DNA of 64,000 bases from Balneola sp. (GTDB lineage Bacteria > Bacteroidota > Rhodothermia > Balneolales > Balneolaceae), in contig JAEPNB010000013.1 in NCBI GenBank assembly GCA_017643645.1, positions 1 to 64,000 of the forward strand, written 5' to 3'. Shown here piece by piece: positions 39,122 through 47,724 of the stretch. The notes under the pieces are model-generated. The model was given only the letters and a program-made list of their open reading frames with translations, ran no database searches and was not told the DNA's origin. How positions within the stretch are numbered: position 1 is the first letter of the stretch; each line of letters opens with the position of its first letter. A program made the translations under genes and the position numbers.

Positions 39122-40018
39122 TTATTCCTGCGATCTGAATTGATCAGATTTAGCCAGTGCATTTCTGAATGCTCGTGAGCCAACTTCCACCAACTGCTTT
39201 GATTTGTAGAACTCAAAAGTGTCGCAGGTATCTCTGGGAACTTCAACTAAAATATCCGGCTTATAATGTTCTATCATTAACTCTGTAAGTCTGTCTTGTG
39301 TAAAGCTGAAAGTACTTTCCATTAGCTCAAAAAGCGAAAATGATTCCTTCTTCTTTTCTTCGTGGTTTTGTGCAAACTCTTTTATGGAATCCGGAAGTAA
39401 GTTTTCGAACCAGTACTTTTTCCTTTGTTTCTTTTCTTCTTTGATCAATAAATCCTCTACAATGGTTCTGGAATTTATATCCACGGCTACAATGATCGCG
39501 TCGTCTCTTTTCTGAACCAGGTTTATAGGCAAAGGATTTAAAACTCCTCCATCTACCAAAACAAGATCTTCATCAACAATGGGAGTAAAAATTCCCGGAA
39601 TGGAAACCGACGCTCTCAAGGCTTTAAAAAGATCTCCTTCTTTAAAATGAACCTCTTTGTGATGTTTCATATCGGTTGCAACCGCTGTAAAAGGAATTTT
39701 AAAATCTTCTATTTTCTGTTGTCCGGTAACCTCTATATGTTTTCCGAACAGTCTTTCTCCTTTTACAAACCCTTGAGAAGTAAATGTGAAATCCAACAGA
39801 TCAAAAACACCTTTTTTGGTGAGACTGAGCATCCATTTTTTGTATTCCGATAACTGACCCGCGCAGTAAATTCCTCCAACAACCGCCCCCATTGAACAGC
39901 CAATTACTTCTATGATCTCGTAGCCTTCTTTTTCCAGCTCCTCTATAACTCCGATATGAGCTACTCCTCTGGCTCCTCCGGAACCTAATACAAGGTGTAC
40001 TTTTTTCTTCTCTGACAT
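39122..40018 (-). CDS. Patatin-like phospholipase
   Basis: A 298-residue RssA-type acyl hydrolase. The oxyanion loop is GSGGARG (12-18), the nucleophile Ser42 is in GCSMG and the catalytic Asp156 in DGGVLNPLP, making the Ser-Asp dyad complete. No signal peptide. Family members release fatty acids from phospholipids; the specific target is unknown. It is 24 bp downstream of the papain-fold gene and probably in the same transcript. Confidence 0.88.
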   Translation of the reverse strand: MSEKKKVHLVLGSGGARGVAHIGVIEELEKEGYEIIEVIGCSMGAVVGGIYCAGQLSEYKKWMLSLTKKGVFDLLDFTFTSQGFVKGERLFGKHIEVTGQQKIEDFKIPFTAVATDMKHHKEVHFKEGDLFKALRASVSIPGIFTPIVDEDLVLVDGGVLNPLPINLVQKRDDAIIVAVDINSRTIVEDLLIKEEKKQRKKYWFENLLPDSIKEFAQNHEEKKKESFSLFELMESTFSFTQDRLTELMIEHYKPDILVEVPRDTCDTFEFYKSKQLVEVGSRAFRNALAKSDQFRSQE

Positions 40019-40042
40019 TATTTCTAGTCAATAATTATACTT

Positions 40043-41509
40043 CTAATTCTTACAACCCGATTCTTTCTCAGCTAATTTAACCAATTCCCAATACGGTGGC
40101 TTATATCCGTTTTCTTCGATAAATGAATCAACTGCTGTTGAAGTTTTCTCTTTTAACTCTTTATGTCTTTGTATAAAGGCTTCGCTTTTCAACGCCTGGG
40201 TTGCACTCATTCCTTCAGGAATGGGTCCTTCCGATTCAAACTGATTTTTGATCCAACTGTTTCCTTTCATAATCCTTGCAAAAGGAAGCATCATCGGATT
40301 GAACTCTATCTCTTCTCCTTGTTCTGCACATACAAGCATGGCGTCTATTACCGCGTTGTATAAATGATCATCGAACAAGCTTTCAGCACTTCTCCACTCA
40401 GCCACTACGGAGAGTTGCGGATCGTATTCTAAGTCTGACGGCATTTGTGTTACAAAATTCTCAACTCCAAAAGTGTTCAGTAATTTCACAACTCCGTTAG
40501 ATGATATGGTTGATTCAGATTCCCACAATTGAATTCCATTATTTTTGTAAGCATATGATCCCACTTCAGAACAAAACATAGCTTCGGGATCATAAAAATT
40601 CATTTTGAAATCGTAGGGAATGTGTCGTTGCTGAACTTCTTCAAACATTTCTTTAGCCGCTATATGAGGAAGCATCGGGTTTTTCTTTATTTCAGGAAGA
40701 TCAGCTCTGGGTCGCAAAACCATAAACCTAAGCTTTCGGTCTTTGATGTATTCCTCCAGCGTAGCGATAGCAACTCCTCGTTCTATATGTGCCTCTATCA
40801 AATACGGTATATTTGTTCCTTCTTCTACATAGATCAAAGCGACATGAGAAAAATTACCGGGATAATCATTTCCCCTTGAAATAAGTGCTGAGACTTCTGC
40901 TCCTCCTCGTGATACCAAAAGATCTCCACTGTGAACTTTTATTCCCAAAATATTTGTCGCCGGCGTTTGTGATATCTCTTCCTTCACATACAAAACCGGG
41001 TCAATAGGCTCTTCAGATTGCAATAAAACTTCTTCTACTGTTGCGCGCATTCCGTACATCGTTTTGTAAAGAATATCTCTGGTTTCTTTTTCTGATATAT
41101 CCCATTCCGCAGACAGATCTTTGATCACTCTTCGAGCCCTGTTATATACCTCAAAGAACTCAGGGTTTTGTACATCTTGTGCGGCAATAACCGGAGCCAG
41201 CTCAAAGAAACTCAGAAGGAGTTCATCGAAAATTACATCATCGGGATCTGGATTTCTTTTTTCAATTTCATCAACAATTGAGAACAGATCAAATATAAGA
41301 GCTTCAATAACTCCGGGTGTAATTATCTCTTTATCTGCTTTTGCTTCTGCGAATTTACTTTCCAGAAAATCCCACCGTTCATCCTGATCCCAAATAAAAG
41401 GAGTGGAATTACCTTCGCTTTCAATATTGATGGTGGAATTGTCGGGAATCAGTAATAATCCGTAGAGAATGATTATTCCCAGAAGGGCGATGCTGAGTTT
41501 CTTTTTCAT
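40043..41509 (-). CDS. YiiX/YebB-like (permuted papain-fold) envelope protein
   Basis: 488 residues. An N-terminal signal anchor (about 5-21) is followed by a helical region of about 160 residues and a permuted NlpC/P60-like domain: HSGDLLVSRGG near 193, His222 in FSHVALIY, Cys313 in FCSEVGSYAY. These fit the circularly permuted papain fold of YiiX, linked to lipid or peptide amide hydrolysis. The helical N-terminal part and the 120-residue tail are unassigned. The ATG overlaps the upstream gene (ATGA). Confidence 0.75.
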   Translation of the reverse strand: MKKKLSIALLGIIILYGLLLIPDNSTINIESEGNSTPFIWDQDERWDFLESKFAEAKADKEIITPGVIEALIFDLFSIVDEIEKRNPDPDDVIFDELLLSFFELAPVIAAQDVQNPEFFEVYNRARRVIKDLSAEWDISEKETRDILYKTMYGMRATVEEVLLQSEEPIDPVLYVKEEISQTPATNILGIKVHSGDLLVSRGGAEVSALISRGNDYPGNFSHVALIYVEEGTNIPYLIEAHIERGVAIATLEEYIKDRKLRFMVLRPRADLPEIKKNPMLPHIAAKEMFEEVQQRHIPYDFKMNFYDPEAMFCSEVGSYAYKNNGIQLWESESTISSNGVVKLLNTFGVENFVTQMPSDLEYDPQLSVVAEWRSAESLFDDHLYNAVIDAMLVCAEQGEEIEFNPMMLPFARIMKGNSWIKNQFESEGPIPEGMSATQALKSEAFIQRHKELKEKTSTAVDSFIEENGYKPPYWELVKLAEKESGCKN

Positions 41510-41757
41510 TTATTTAAAAAGTGTTTTTTCACTTTTTGTTTTTCTTCTTTGGAAAACTCTTTCCCATAAAGCTCTTCAAAGACTAAATAGCTTAATTTAT
41601 TTTTAGAAGCTTCCGGGTTTTCTCTTTCCATTCTTTCTCGGGTTAGATCGTACCCCGCTTGCATCATTGAAAGCCCCATATCTAAGCGTTCTTCATTTGT
41701 TTTGGATAAAATTATCTCGATCTGCTTTTTTTTAATATGGTCTTTTGTGTCTTTCAT
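41506..41757 (-). CDS. Small helical partner of nucleotidyltransferase-like protein
   Basis: 83 residues, highly charged and helical. The pattern NEERLDMGLSMMQAGYDLTRERMERENP then LSYLVFEELYG resembles a small protein type I recall beside nucleotidyltransferase genes (ER-x3-G-x2-M, then a short loop and F/Y-G). It overlaps the upstream nucleotidyltransferase-like gene and the downstream papain-fold gene by 4 bp each (ATGA), so it is the middle of a coupled trio. An antitoxin or adaptor role is possible but unproven. Confidence 0.7.
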   Translation of the reverse strand: MKDTKDHIKKKQIEIILSKTNEERLDMGLSMMQAGYDLTRERMERENPEASKNKLSYLVFEELYGKEFSKEEKQKVKKHFLNK

Positions 41758-42287
41758 CCAAGCAAATTAAACGTATTTAGATCTAATTCCTTTATCCATT
41801 TTTGAAGATAATTATAGTCTATCGTTTTGTTCTCCAGAAGATGTGAAATGTCTTCTTTCTGAACCTGACTTTCCGAATCCTGCATCCATCTGAACTTAGA
41901 TAAAATTAAATCCTCAATAGAAACAATCCACACGTTTAACCCAAATGTTGTTCCTCTGATCTTTCTTTTGAATTCGGTTCTATTGAATTCCGTATTTTTT
42001 CTGATAATGAAATCAATTTTATAACCTGATTCATTATCAATCACATTAAACATTCCTCTTCTGTGAATTTCTTCTCTTATCCCTTCTTTATAAATATAGA
42101 ATCTGTCTTCAAATATACTCGCAAAATCTTCCACTTGATCTTCTTTTAGTTCTAGTACAATATCAATATTTCTTGTCATTCTCGGAATGGTATAAGTACT
42201 CATCGCAACACTTCCCGAAAGCATGTATTCTATGCCTTTCTTTTCTAATTCGGTGGTCACAAATTTAAGAAGTTCCTTTAGTTCCAT
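41754..42287 (-). CDS. Nucleotidyltransferase-fold protein (AbiEii/MNT-like)
   Basis: A 177-residue protein of the DNA polymerase beta-like nucleotidyltransferase superfamily. The GS motif (Gly25-Ser26) is followed by RMTRNIDIVLEL and a third strand acid, Asp92 in YKIDFII. The first acid of the DxD pair is Asn40 instead of Asp, so metal binding may be weakened. Relatives occur in toxin-antitoxin and abortive-infection modules. It heads the three-gene coupled cluster. Confidence 0.72.
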   Translation of the reverse strand: MELKELLKFVTTELEKKGIEYMLSGSVAMSTYTIPRMTRNIDIVLELKEDQVEDFASIFEDRFYIYKEGIREEIHRRGMFNVIDNESGYKIDFIIRKNTEFNRTEFKRKIRGTTFGLNVWIVSIEDLILSKFRWMQDSESQVQKEDISHLLENKTIDYNYLQKWIKELDLNTFNLLG

Positions 42288-42434
42288 CTTATTAATTATC
42301 TGATTTAATGTAATAAATGGCTTTCGACAGAACGAATTTAATTAATACCATTATTTAAGGTAGGGCATCCCTTGGATTCAATGGAGAACAGTCGATTAAA
42401 TACTCTTCCTTGGCAAGTATTCTCAGGATGACTT

Positions 42435-42944
42435 TTAGTTTAACTTTTCTTTTAAAATTTCACTCTCTTTCATTTTACTGAGAACTGAAAAAGCCGTTTT
42501 GTGATCCATTCCATCCGCAAAAAATATATCTTTTTCTTTGTATCGAAAGGTCAGTTTGTACCTAACATATGATGGATTTTCTTTCCCATATATTTTATTC
42601 CACATATACTCTTTTGGAATAATTTTAATCCTATCTATTTCTTGTAGATCATACTTCCATTTTCCTTTTTTAAAAAGTCCTGAAGCCTCTAAGGTCATAC
42701 AACCATTAATAATTGTAATTCTTTCCTTTTTAAAATTTTCGATGAATGCTAAAAATATTATTAAAAGAAACACTGACGTTACAATTAAAATATCTACAAT
42801 TGTATTCCTATTAAAATCTACTATTATAACTGTTAAGACCCATACCAATGATATTATTGGTAACAAACCATAGCGAGTAAACCTGCCAATAACGGCTCCC
42901 CATTTTAACGTGTACTCAACACTAAATTCCTTTTCCTTATTCAC
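42435..42944 (-). CDS. Two-helix membrane protein with PH-like domain
   Basis: 169 residues. Two membrane helices (about 25-43 and 49-68) are followed by a beta-rich domain of about 100 residues (ITIINGCMTLEASGLFKKGKWKYDLQEIDRIKII) like bacterial PH domains. Function unknown. The start is GTG, overlapping the upstream TGA as GTGA, so it is coupled to the phosphatase-superfamily gene. Confidence 0.65.
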   Translation of the reverse strand: MNKEKEFSVEYTLKWGAVIGRFTRYGLLPIISLVWVLTVIIVDFNRNTIVDILIVTSVFLLIIFLAFIENFKKERITIINGCMTLEASGLFKKGKWKYDLQEIDRIKIIPKEYMWNKIYGKENPSYVRYKLTFRYKEKDIFFADGMDHKTAFSVLSKMKESEILKEKLN

Positions 42945-43834
42945 TTATCTACACTTTTCATTATCCCATCCTTAACCCCAACCAAGCTCTCCACATCATT
43001 AAAGTGCTCAATTCCTTCTCCCATTACAAATAGCGGTACTTCATTTCGTGTATGAGTTTTTACTGACAGATCTTCCAGGTTTCCATGATCGCTGGTTATT
43101 ACCAACACATCTTCACTTCTTTTATGTTTGATGACATGCAGTAGAAATTCATCCAGTGGTTGAAGAACTCTTCGGGCATCATCAATGCTTTTGTTATGGC
43201 CGGCTTTATCTGTGAGATAATATTCGTACAAAACCAGATCATGATCCGAAACAACATTCAGTAATCTTTTGGCGGCATCCGTTGCTGTAATCCTTGGGAT
43301 ATTTATATCCAGTTTTTCTCTCCAGGCGTTTTGGACAATCTCCGCAGTCAGTGCTTTTTCTGCCAGAATATCATCCGTAGAATTCAACCGCATTTCTGCA
43401 CTTTTGGTCATGAGCGTTGTACAGCTCCATCTGTTTCTTCGACTTGCGTGCTCAAAGAAAATAGGAGGATATGCATTCATGAAATATGGTTTCTTTCCCG
43501 CTTCTTTAGCCGCCTGAAAAACACTCTGTTCTTTAAGTAAATGCTTTATTCCGGAATGAGGAAATGGACCAAAATGCTTTCCAATAACTTTGGATGCATT
43601 TTCGCCGGAAAATAGAGTTGTTTGCCCGGTTCCACTTTGAGGAAGACCATCAACCCCAAGATTGGCATCGATCGCTTTATATAATTGATTTGAAGATCGT
43701 ACTCCTTTTCCATTCTTAAAAAAATTCTCTCCAGAAAGGACCTGAAAACTTTCGTAAGAATCTATGAGGAAAGGATTTTCTTTGCTTTCGTTCCCAATTC
43801 CGACTCCATCAATAAAAATGAAAATTACAGCCAA
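42941..43834 (-). CDS. Alkaline phosphatase-superfamily metalloenzyme (phosphomutase-like)
   Basis: 297 residues of the metalloenzyme fold shared by phosphopentomutase and cofactor-independent phosphoglycerate mutase. Metal ligands are in FIFIDGVG near the start, QSGTGQTTLF (nucleophile position), DKAGHN, ITSDHGN and KTHTRNEVP. The length is shorter than phosphopentomutase (about 390), so the reaction is uncertain. The TTG start is 1 bp after the dtd stop; it keeps the conserved first strand. Confidence 0.75.
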   Translation of the reverse strand: MAVIFIFIDGVGIGNESKENPFLIDSYESFQVLSGENFFKNGKGVRSSNQLYKAIDANLGVDGLPQSGTGQTTLFSGENASKVIGKHFGPFPHSGIKHLLKEQSVFQAAKEAGKKPYFMNAYPPIFFEHASRRNRWSCTTLMTKSAEMRLNSTDDILAEKALTAEIVQNAWREKLDINIPRITATDAAKRLLNVVSDHDLVLYEYYLTDKAGHNKSIDDARRVLQPLDEFLLHVIKHKRSEDVLVITSDHGNLEDLSVKTHTRNEVPLFVMGEGIEHFNDVESLVGVKDGIMKSVDK

Positions 43835-43835
43835 A

Positions 43836-44276
43836 TCACTTCTCCAATATCAGTGTAACCGGACCATCGTTTACTAATTCAACATCCATCATTGCACCAA
43901 ATTTTCCGGTTTGAATATTTAGATCTGAATGTTCTTTAAAGTAAGAGATCATTTCCTCATACATCGGTTCTGCTTTATCCGGTTTGGCTGCTTCTATAAA
44001 ACTTGGTCGCGTTCCCTTTTTTGTGTTACCGTATAATGTGAATTGCGACACTACTAAAAGTCCTCCGCCCACATCACTGACCGAAAGGTTCATTTTTTCT
44101 TCCTCATCTTCAAATATCCGCAGCTTCAGAATCTTCTCACACATCCATTCCAGTTGTTCTTTAGTATCATCCTGATGGATTCCCACCAGTAATAATAAAC
44201 CCTCTTCGATAGCTCCGGTAATTTCATTTCCGACGGTTACTGATGCCGATTTTACGCGCTGAATTACAACTTTCAT
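43836..44276 (-). CDS. dtd: D-aminoacyl-tRNA deacylase
   Basis: A 146-residue proofreading enzyme removing D-amino acids and misplaced glycine from tRNA. The SQFTLYG motif and the cross-subunit GPVT motif near the C-terminus (NDGPVTLIL) are intact. It is the first gene of a minus-strand unit beginning at the oriC candidate. Confidence 0.95.
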   Translation of the reverse strand: MKVVIQRVKSASVTVGNEITGAIEEGLLLLVGIHQDDTKEQLEWMCEKILKLRIFEDEEEKMNLSVSDVGGGLLVVSQFTLYGNTKKGTRPSFIEAAKPDKAEPMYEEMISYFKEHSDLNIQTGKFGAMMDVELVNDGPVTLILEK

Positions 44277-44280
44277 ATAC

Positions 44281-44714
44281 TAGACTTATGTGGATTACTA
44301 TGTGGATTACTTACTAACAAAAACTGGATAACTAAAATCGTTCAAAGTTCTCAACAAGTTTCCACAATTTGTTCACCTAATCAACATTCAAAAAGAATAA
44401 CTTTTGCTGTTGAACAGCTTCTGATGATTTATATGTACAATACAGATACACTTGTTGATAACAAAAAATATCACTCTATAAATTACTGTTTTTTATAAGA
44501 AATATATCAACATTGATATCCACAAAGTTTTGTCAAGCGATGTAGAGAAAAAGAATAACTTTGTTATCCACAAATCCACACTCTCTACTACTATATATTA
44601 AATTTATAAATCTCATTTTATTTGTCTTTTAGGATGTGGATAAGAAGTGAGAAAAAGGATTCTCAAAGAGTTTTATAAGAACGTATATTTAAGCAATAAA
44701 AAATTCCTGATCTC
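44281..44714. other. oriC: Candidate replication origin (oriC) with DnaA-box cluster
   Basis: 434-bp AT-rich gap between divergent genes. Perfect DnaA boxes: TTATCCACA at 44564-44572 and the reverse TGTGGATAA at 44635-44643. One-mismatch or variant boxes: TGTGGATTA (44289, 44301), TAATCAACA (44378), TGTTGATAA (44453), ATATCAACA (44504), ATATCCACA (44516), AAATCCACA (44572); GTTTCCACA (44358) is weaker. A pure A/T stretch of 20-30 bp at about 44590-44620 lies between the two perfect boxes and could be the unwinding element. dnaA and dnaN are absent from this window. Confidence 0.7.
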
Positions 44715-45224
44715 ATGGATAAAAGATACCCTATTGGAAATTTTGATTACGAGAAAGATCACGATCTAAATGATGCTGAAATGTACATCAATCAGATCAA
44801 AGAACTTCCTTCAAAAGTAAGAGCTCTTGTTTCTGAATTATCAGAAGAACAATTGAATACTCCGTACAGAGAAAATGGTTGGACTCCGGTTCAGGTTATT
44901 CATCACTTAGGAGACAGTCATCTTAATTCATTGTGCAGATTTAAACTTGCAATGACAGAAGAAAATCCTACAATTCGTCCCTACAACGAAGCGGCATGGG
45001 CAGTTTTAGGTGATTATGACTTGATGAGTATTGAAGAAGGATTGAATTTTCTGGAAGCAGTTCATTTGAAATGGGTTGCTATCCTTAAAACAATTAAAAA
45101 AGATGATTGGAACCGAACATTTCATCATCCGGAATCAGGAATTAATTATAAACTTATAAATGCCTTAGCGATGTATGCCTGGCATGGAAATCATCACTTA
45201 GCTCATATTGAACTTGTAAGGTAA
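44715..45224 (+). CDS. DinB/YfiT-like putative metal-dependent hydrolase
   Basis: A 169-residue four-helix DinB-fold protein beginning RYPIGNF, the hallmark of the YfiT/BstA-type subgroup. Metal ligands are in VIHHLGDSHLN and WHGNHHLAHI. Relatives act as thiol transferases or hydrolases; the substrate here is not known. First plus-strand gene after the oriC candidate. Confidence 0.85.
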   Translation: MDKRYPIGNFDYEKDHDLNDAEMYINQIKELPSKVRALVSELSEEQLNTPYRENGWTPVQVIHHLGDSHLNSLCRFKLAMTEENPTIRPYNEAAWAVLGDYDLMSIEEGLNFLEAVHLKWVAILKTIKKDDWNRTFHHPESGINYKLINALAMYAWHGNHHLAHIELVR

Positions 45225-45311
45225 CGATCTGTAACAACGAGCTTTCCCTCCGACGGAGGGGATTGAGGGGTGAGTCCGAACTGATAAAATTTTATTTAAA
45301 AACTCTATCAA

Positions 45312-46322
45312 ATGACAAAAAAGACATTCACATACAAAGATTCAGGCGTAGATATCAAAGCCGGAGAAGAGCTTGTTAATTCTATAAAAGGAGTAGTTAA
45401 AGAGACTCATGGTCCTGCAGTGCTATCCAATATTGGTGGTTTTGGTGGATTTTTTAAACCGGATATGGGAGCATTTAAAAATCCTGTATTTGTAAGTTCT
45501 GTGGATGGTGTTGGAACCAAATTGATTGTGGCGTTCAAAGCCGGAAAATATGATACCGTTGGGCAAGATCTGGTAAATCATTGTGTGAATGATATTGCGG
45601 TTTGTGGGGCAACTCCTTTGTTCTTTTTGGATTATTTCTCTACCGGAAAACTTGAGCAAAATGTGGGTTATGATGTGATCAAAGGATTTGCAACGGCCTG
45701 CAAGGAAAATAATGTAGCTTTAATTGGTGGAGAAACTGCTGAGATGCCTGATATTTATGGAGAAGGTGAATTCGATCTGGCAGGGACCATTGTCGGTATT
45801 GTGGATGAAGACAAAGTGATCAACGGTGCCGGAATTGAAAAAGGAAATGTTCTTCTTGGATTCAAAAGTTCGGGTTTACACACCAATGGATATTCACTTG
45901 CCAGAAAAGTGTTGTTCAGTGAATACGATGTAAATGATCATGTGGAAGAACTTGGATGTACCGTTGCAGAAGAACTATTGCAAGTTCACCGATCTTATTT
46001 AGGATTGATCTCAGAGTTAAAAGAAATGGATGGCGTAAACGGTTTCTCTCACATTACCGGTGGCGGAATGGTTGGAAACACCAAACGAATTTTACCTGAA
46101 GGATTGGTTTTAGATATTAACTGGGAAAGCTGGGAACGTCCTGCAGTGTACAAACTGATTCAGCAAATTGGAAATGTACCTGAAGAAGATATGCAAGCAA
46201 CGTTCAATCTTGGAATTGGATTGGTTTGTGTGGTTTCAGCAGATAAAGCAGCGGAAGTAAAAGCAAAAGCGGAAAGTTTAGGAGAAGAGGTTTTTGAAGT
46301 GGGGAGTGTAATTAAAGATTAA
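45312..46322 (+). CDS. purM: Phosphoribosylformylglycinamidine cyclo-ligase
   Basis: A 336-residue AIR synthetase of purine biosynthesis. It has SVDGVGTKLIVAFKAG, the ATP-site LIGGETAEMPD and GFSHITGGGMVGNTKRILP. Complete length. The 87-bp gap before it holds the small palindrome CCCTCCGACGGAGGG. No other pur gene is adjacent. Confidence 0.96.
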   Translation: MTKKTFTYKDSGVDIKAGEELVNSIKGVVKETHGPAVLSNIGGFGGFFKPDMGAFKNPVFVSSVDGVGTKLIVAFKAGKYDTVGQDLVNHCVNDIAVCGATPLFFLDYFSTGKLEQNVGYDVIKGFATACKENNVALIGGETAEMPDIYGEGEFDLAGTIVGIVDEDKVINGAGIEKGNVLLGFKSSGLHTNGYSLARKVLFSEYDVNDHVEELGCTVAEELLQVHRSYLGLISELKEMDGVNGFSHITGGGMVGNTKRILPEGLVLDINWESWERPAVYKLIQQIGNVPEEDMQATFNLGIGLVCVVSADKAAEVKAKAESLGEEVFEVGSVIKD

Positions 46323-46339
46323 GGATTAAAAATTATGGA

Positions 46340-46699
46340 ATGAAATATCTATCTCTGTCAATATTTATTCTTTTTTGTTCTTGTTTTCTCATTCCAAAAG
46401 AAGGTCAGTTTGATATTTATAATCCTCATGAAGAAGCATATTACTTAAAAATTCATCAAGGCAATGATGTCGTGATAGAAGAAAGTTTAAGTGATAGCTC
46501 TTTAAATGAAGCAATATTGTTAATTCCCGGGGAATCATACTTATTCAAATTAAAAAAGCCTTATAAGGATTCAGATGGAATAACATTCAAAAGTTTTTCT
46601 GCCAAAAAGAACGAATATGATGAGTATGAACTAATCGAAATCTCAAGTACTACGGTAAAATTTATGAGAAAGAGTTTTTGGACGGATTGGGAACTTTAA
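46340..46699 (+). CDS. Small putative lipoprotein
   Basis: 119 residues, unrecognised. The hydrophobic N-terminus ends in FCSC, a loose lipobox that could place the acyl-cysteine at residue 15. The mature part is beta-rich and polar. It lies 17 bp after purM. Loosely similar in plan to the small lipoprotein at 55709. Confidence 0.55.
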   Translation: MKYLSLSIFILFCSCFLIPKEGQFDIYNPHEEAYYLKIHQGNDVVIEESLSDSSLNEAILLIPGESYLFKLKKPYKDSDGITFKSFSAKKNEYDEYELIEISSTTVKFMRKSFWTDWEL

Positions 46700-47190
46700 T
46701 ATCATTTCAATGGTCTGCTACTTGATTAAGAAAAAGCTTCCAACTACACCGACCTTTAGAATTATTGGCGAGCCAAGAACGTAATGAAATCGACGGCTCC
46801 GAAGGAGTAATCATTACACTCTGGCTAATTCGTGAATATGTATCATACGAACGAAGACCTTTTGTAATGATTAGTCGATGCAATGAAGTTCGCGCCAATA
46901 ATTCTTGTCGGGAGTTTTTGGTACTGGAGCCTGTGCTGAGGAAGCTCAGTATCGGTACAAAAGTACATAGAACAAAGTAACTGAATCATATAAATACTAA
47001 GGGCGAATTTTTCCAGAACGATCGCTATTAAACTGTCAACGAATTATATCAGCGCAAAACAAGAAAAAAATCACCAAATCTATGCTGCTGATGTTAAAAA
47101 CCTATAAAGCCCGGCCTCAAATTTAGTATCCCGTTTATTAATGGATAGTTTTCGACTAATTAAACTATTCACAAAGAAATTATTTTTTCA
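46700..47190. other. 491-bp gap with a long nested inverted repeat
   Basis: No supported gene. Between about 46748 and 46912 the two halves are imperfect inverse copies. Perfect outer arms AGAATTATTGGCG (46758-46770) and CGCCAATAATTCT (46893-46905) flank inner arms TAATCATTACA and TGTAATGATTA near 46808 and 46864, and partly matching GTCGAT...GTTC segments between them. The rest is AT-rich with no clear feature. Confidence 0.65.
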
Positions 47191-47676
47191 ATGAACATTT
47201 TAAAGAGAGTTAAAGCACTCATTTTATCACTTATTATTTGCAGTACAGCTGTAGCGGCTCAAAATATGCCAATGCAACAAATTGCTCCTGCTGATTCGGT
47301 ATCAGATTCTGAACTGGAACAATTTGTAATAATAGCACAGGAACTCCAAGGAATACGAATGGAACTGGATAGTCTGGTTGTTGCCAAACTGGAAGAAGAG
47401 GGAATGTCTACAGCAAGATTTCAGGAAATAATGCAGAGCCAGCAAAACCCTGAAGGCGAAGAAATAGAACTTACTACTAAAGAAGAAGAAACCGTAGCGA
47501 ATATGCAGAGCTTTTTACAACAAGCAAGTATGAGCGCTCAAAAACAACAAATGCAATCAATTCAGGAATCTGAGATGTCTGCTCAACGGTTTCAAAGTAT
47601 TGCTCAGGCCATGCAATCCGATAAAGAACTAGCTATGAGAATGCAAACAATAGCTATGGAGATGGAGTCGAACTAG
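47191..47676 (+). CDS. DUF4168-like secreted protein
   Basis: 161 residues with a signal peptide (cleavage near AVAAQ) and glutamine/methionine-rich helices. The phrase VSDSELEQFVIIAQELQGIRMELD and the repeated SMTARF/SAQRFQSIAQAMQ type helices fit the DUF4168 pattern, here as two copies. Periplasmic; function unknown. A hairpin follows 14 bp after the stop. Confidence 0.65.
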   Translation: MNILKRVKALILSLIICSTAVAAQNMPMQQIAPADSVSDSELEQFVIIAQELQGIRMELDSLVVAKLEEEGMSTARFQEIMQSQQNPEGEEIELTTKEEETVANMQSFLQQASMSAQKQQMQSIQESEMSAQRFQSIAQAMQSDKELAMRMQTIAMEMESN

Positions 47677-47689
47677 AAAAAAGCCGGAG

Positions 47690-47717
47690 GATCATCCAAA
47701 GAACTTTTTGGATGATC
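47690..47717. terminator. Hairpin between convergent genes
   Basis: GATCATCCAAA and TTTGGATGATC form an 11-bp stem with a 6-nt loop. Flanked by only weak T runs; probably a shared terminator for the DUF4168-like and channel genes. Confidence 0.6.
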
Positions 47718-47724
47718 GCTTTCC

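Noticed and set aside
46748-46912. Integron attC site
   Set aside because: The inverted repeat lacks the GTTRRRY/RYYYAAC core sites and no integrase or cassette array is nearby.
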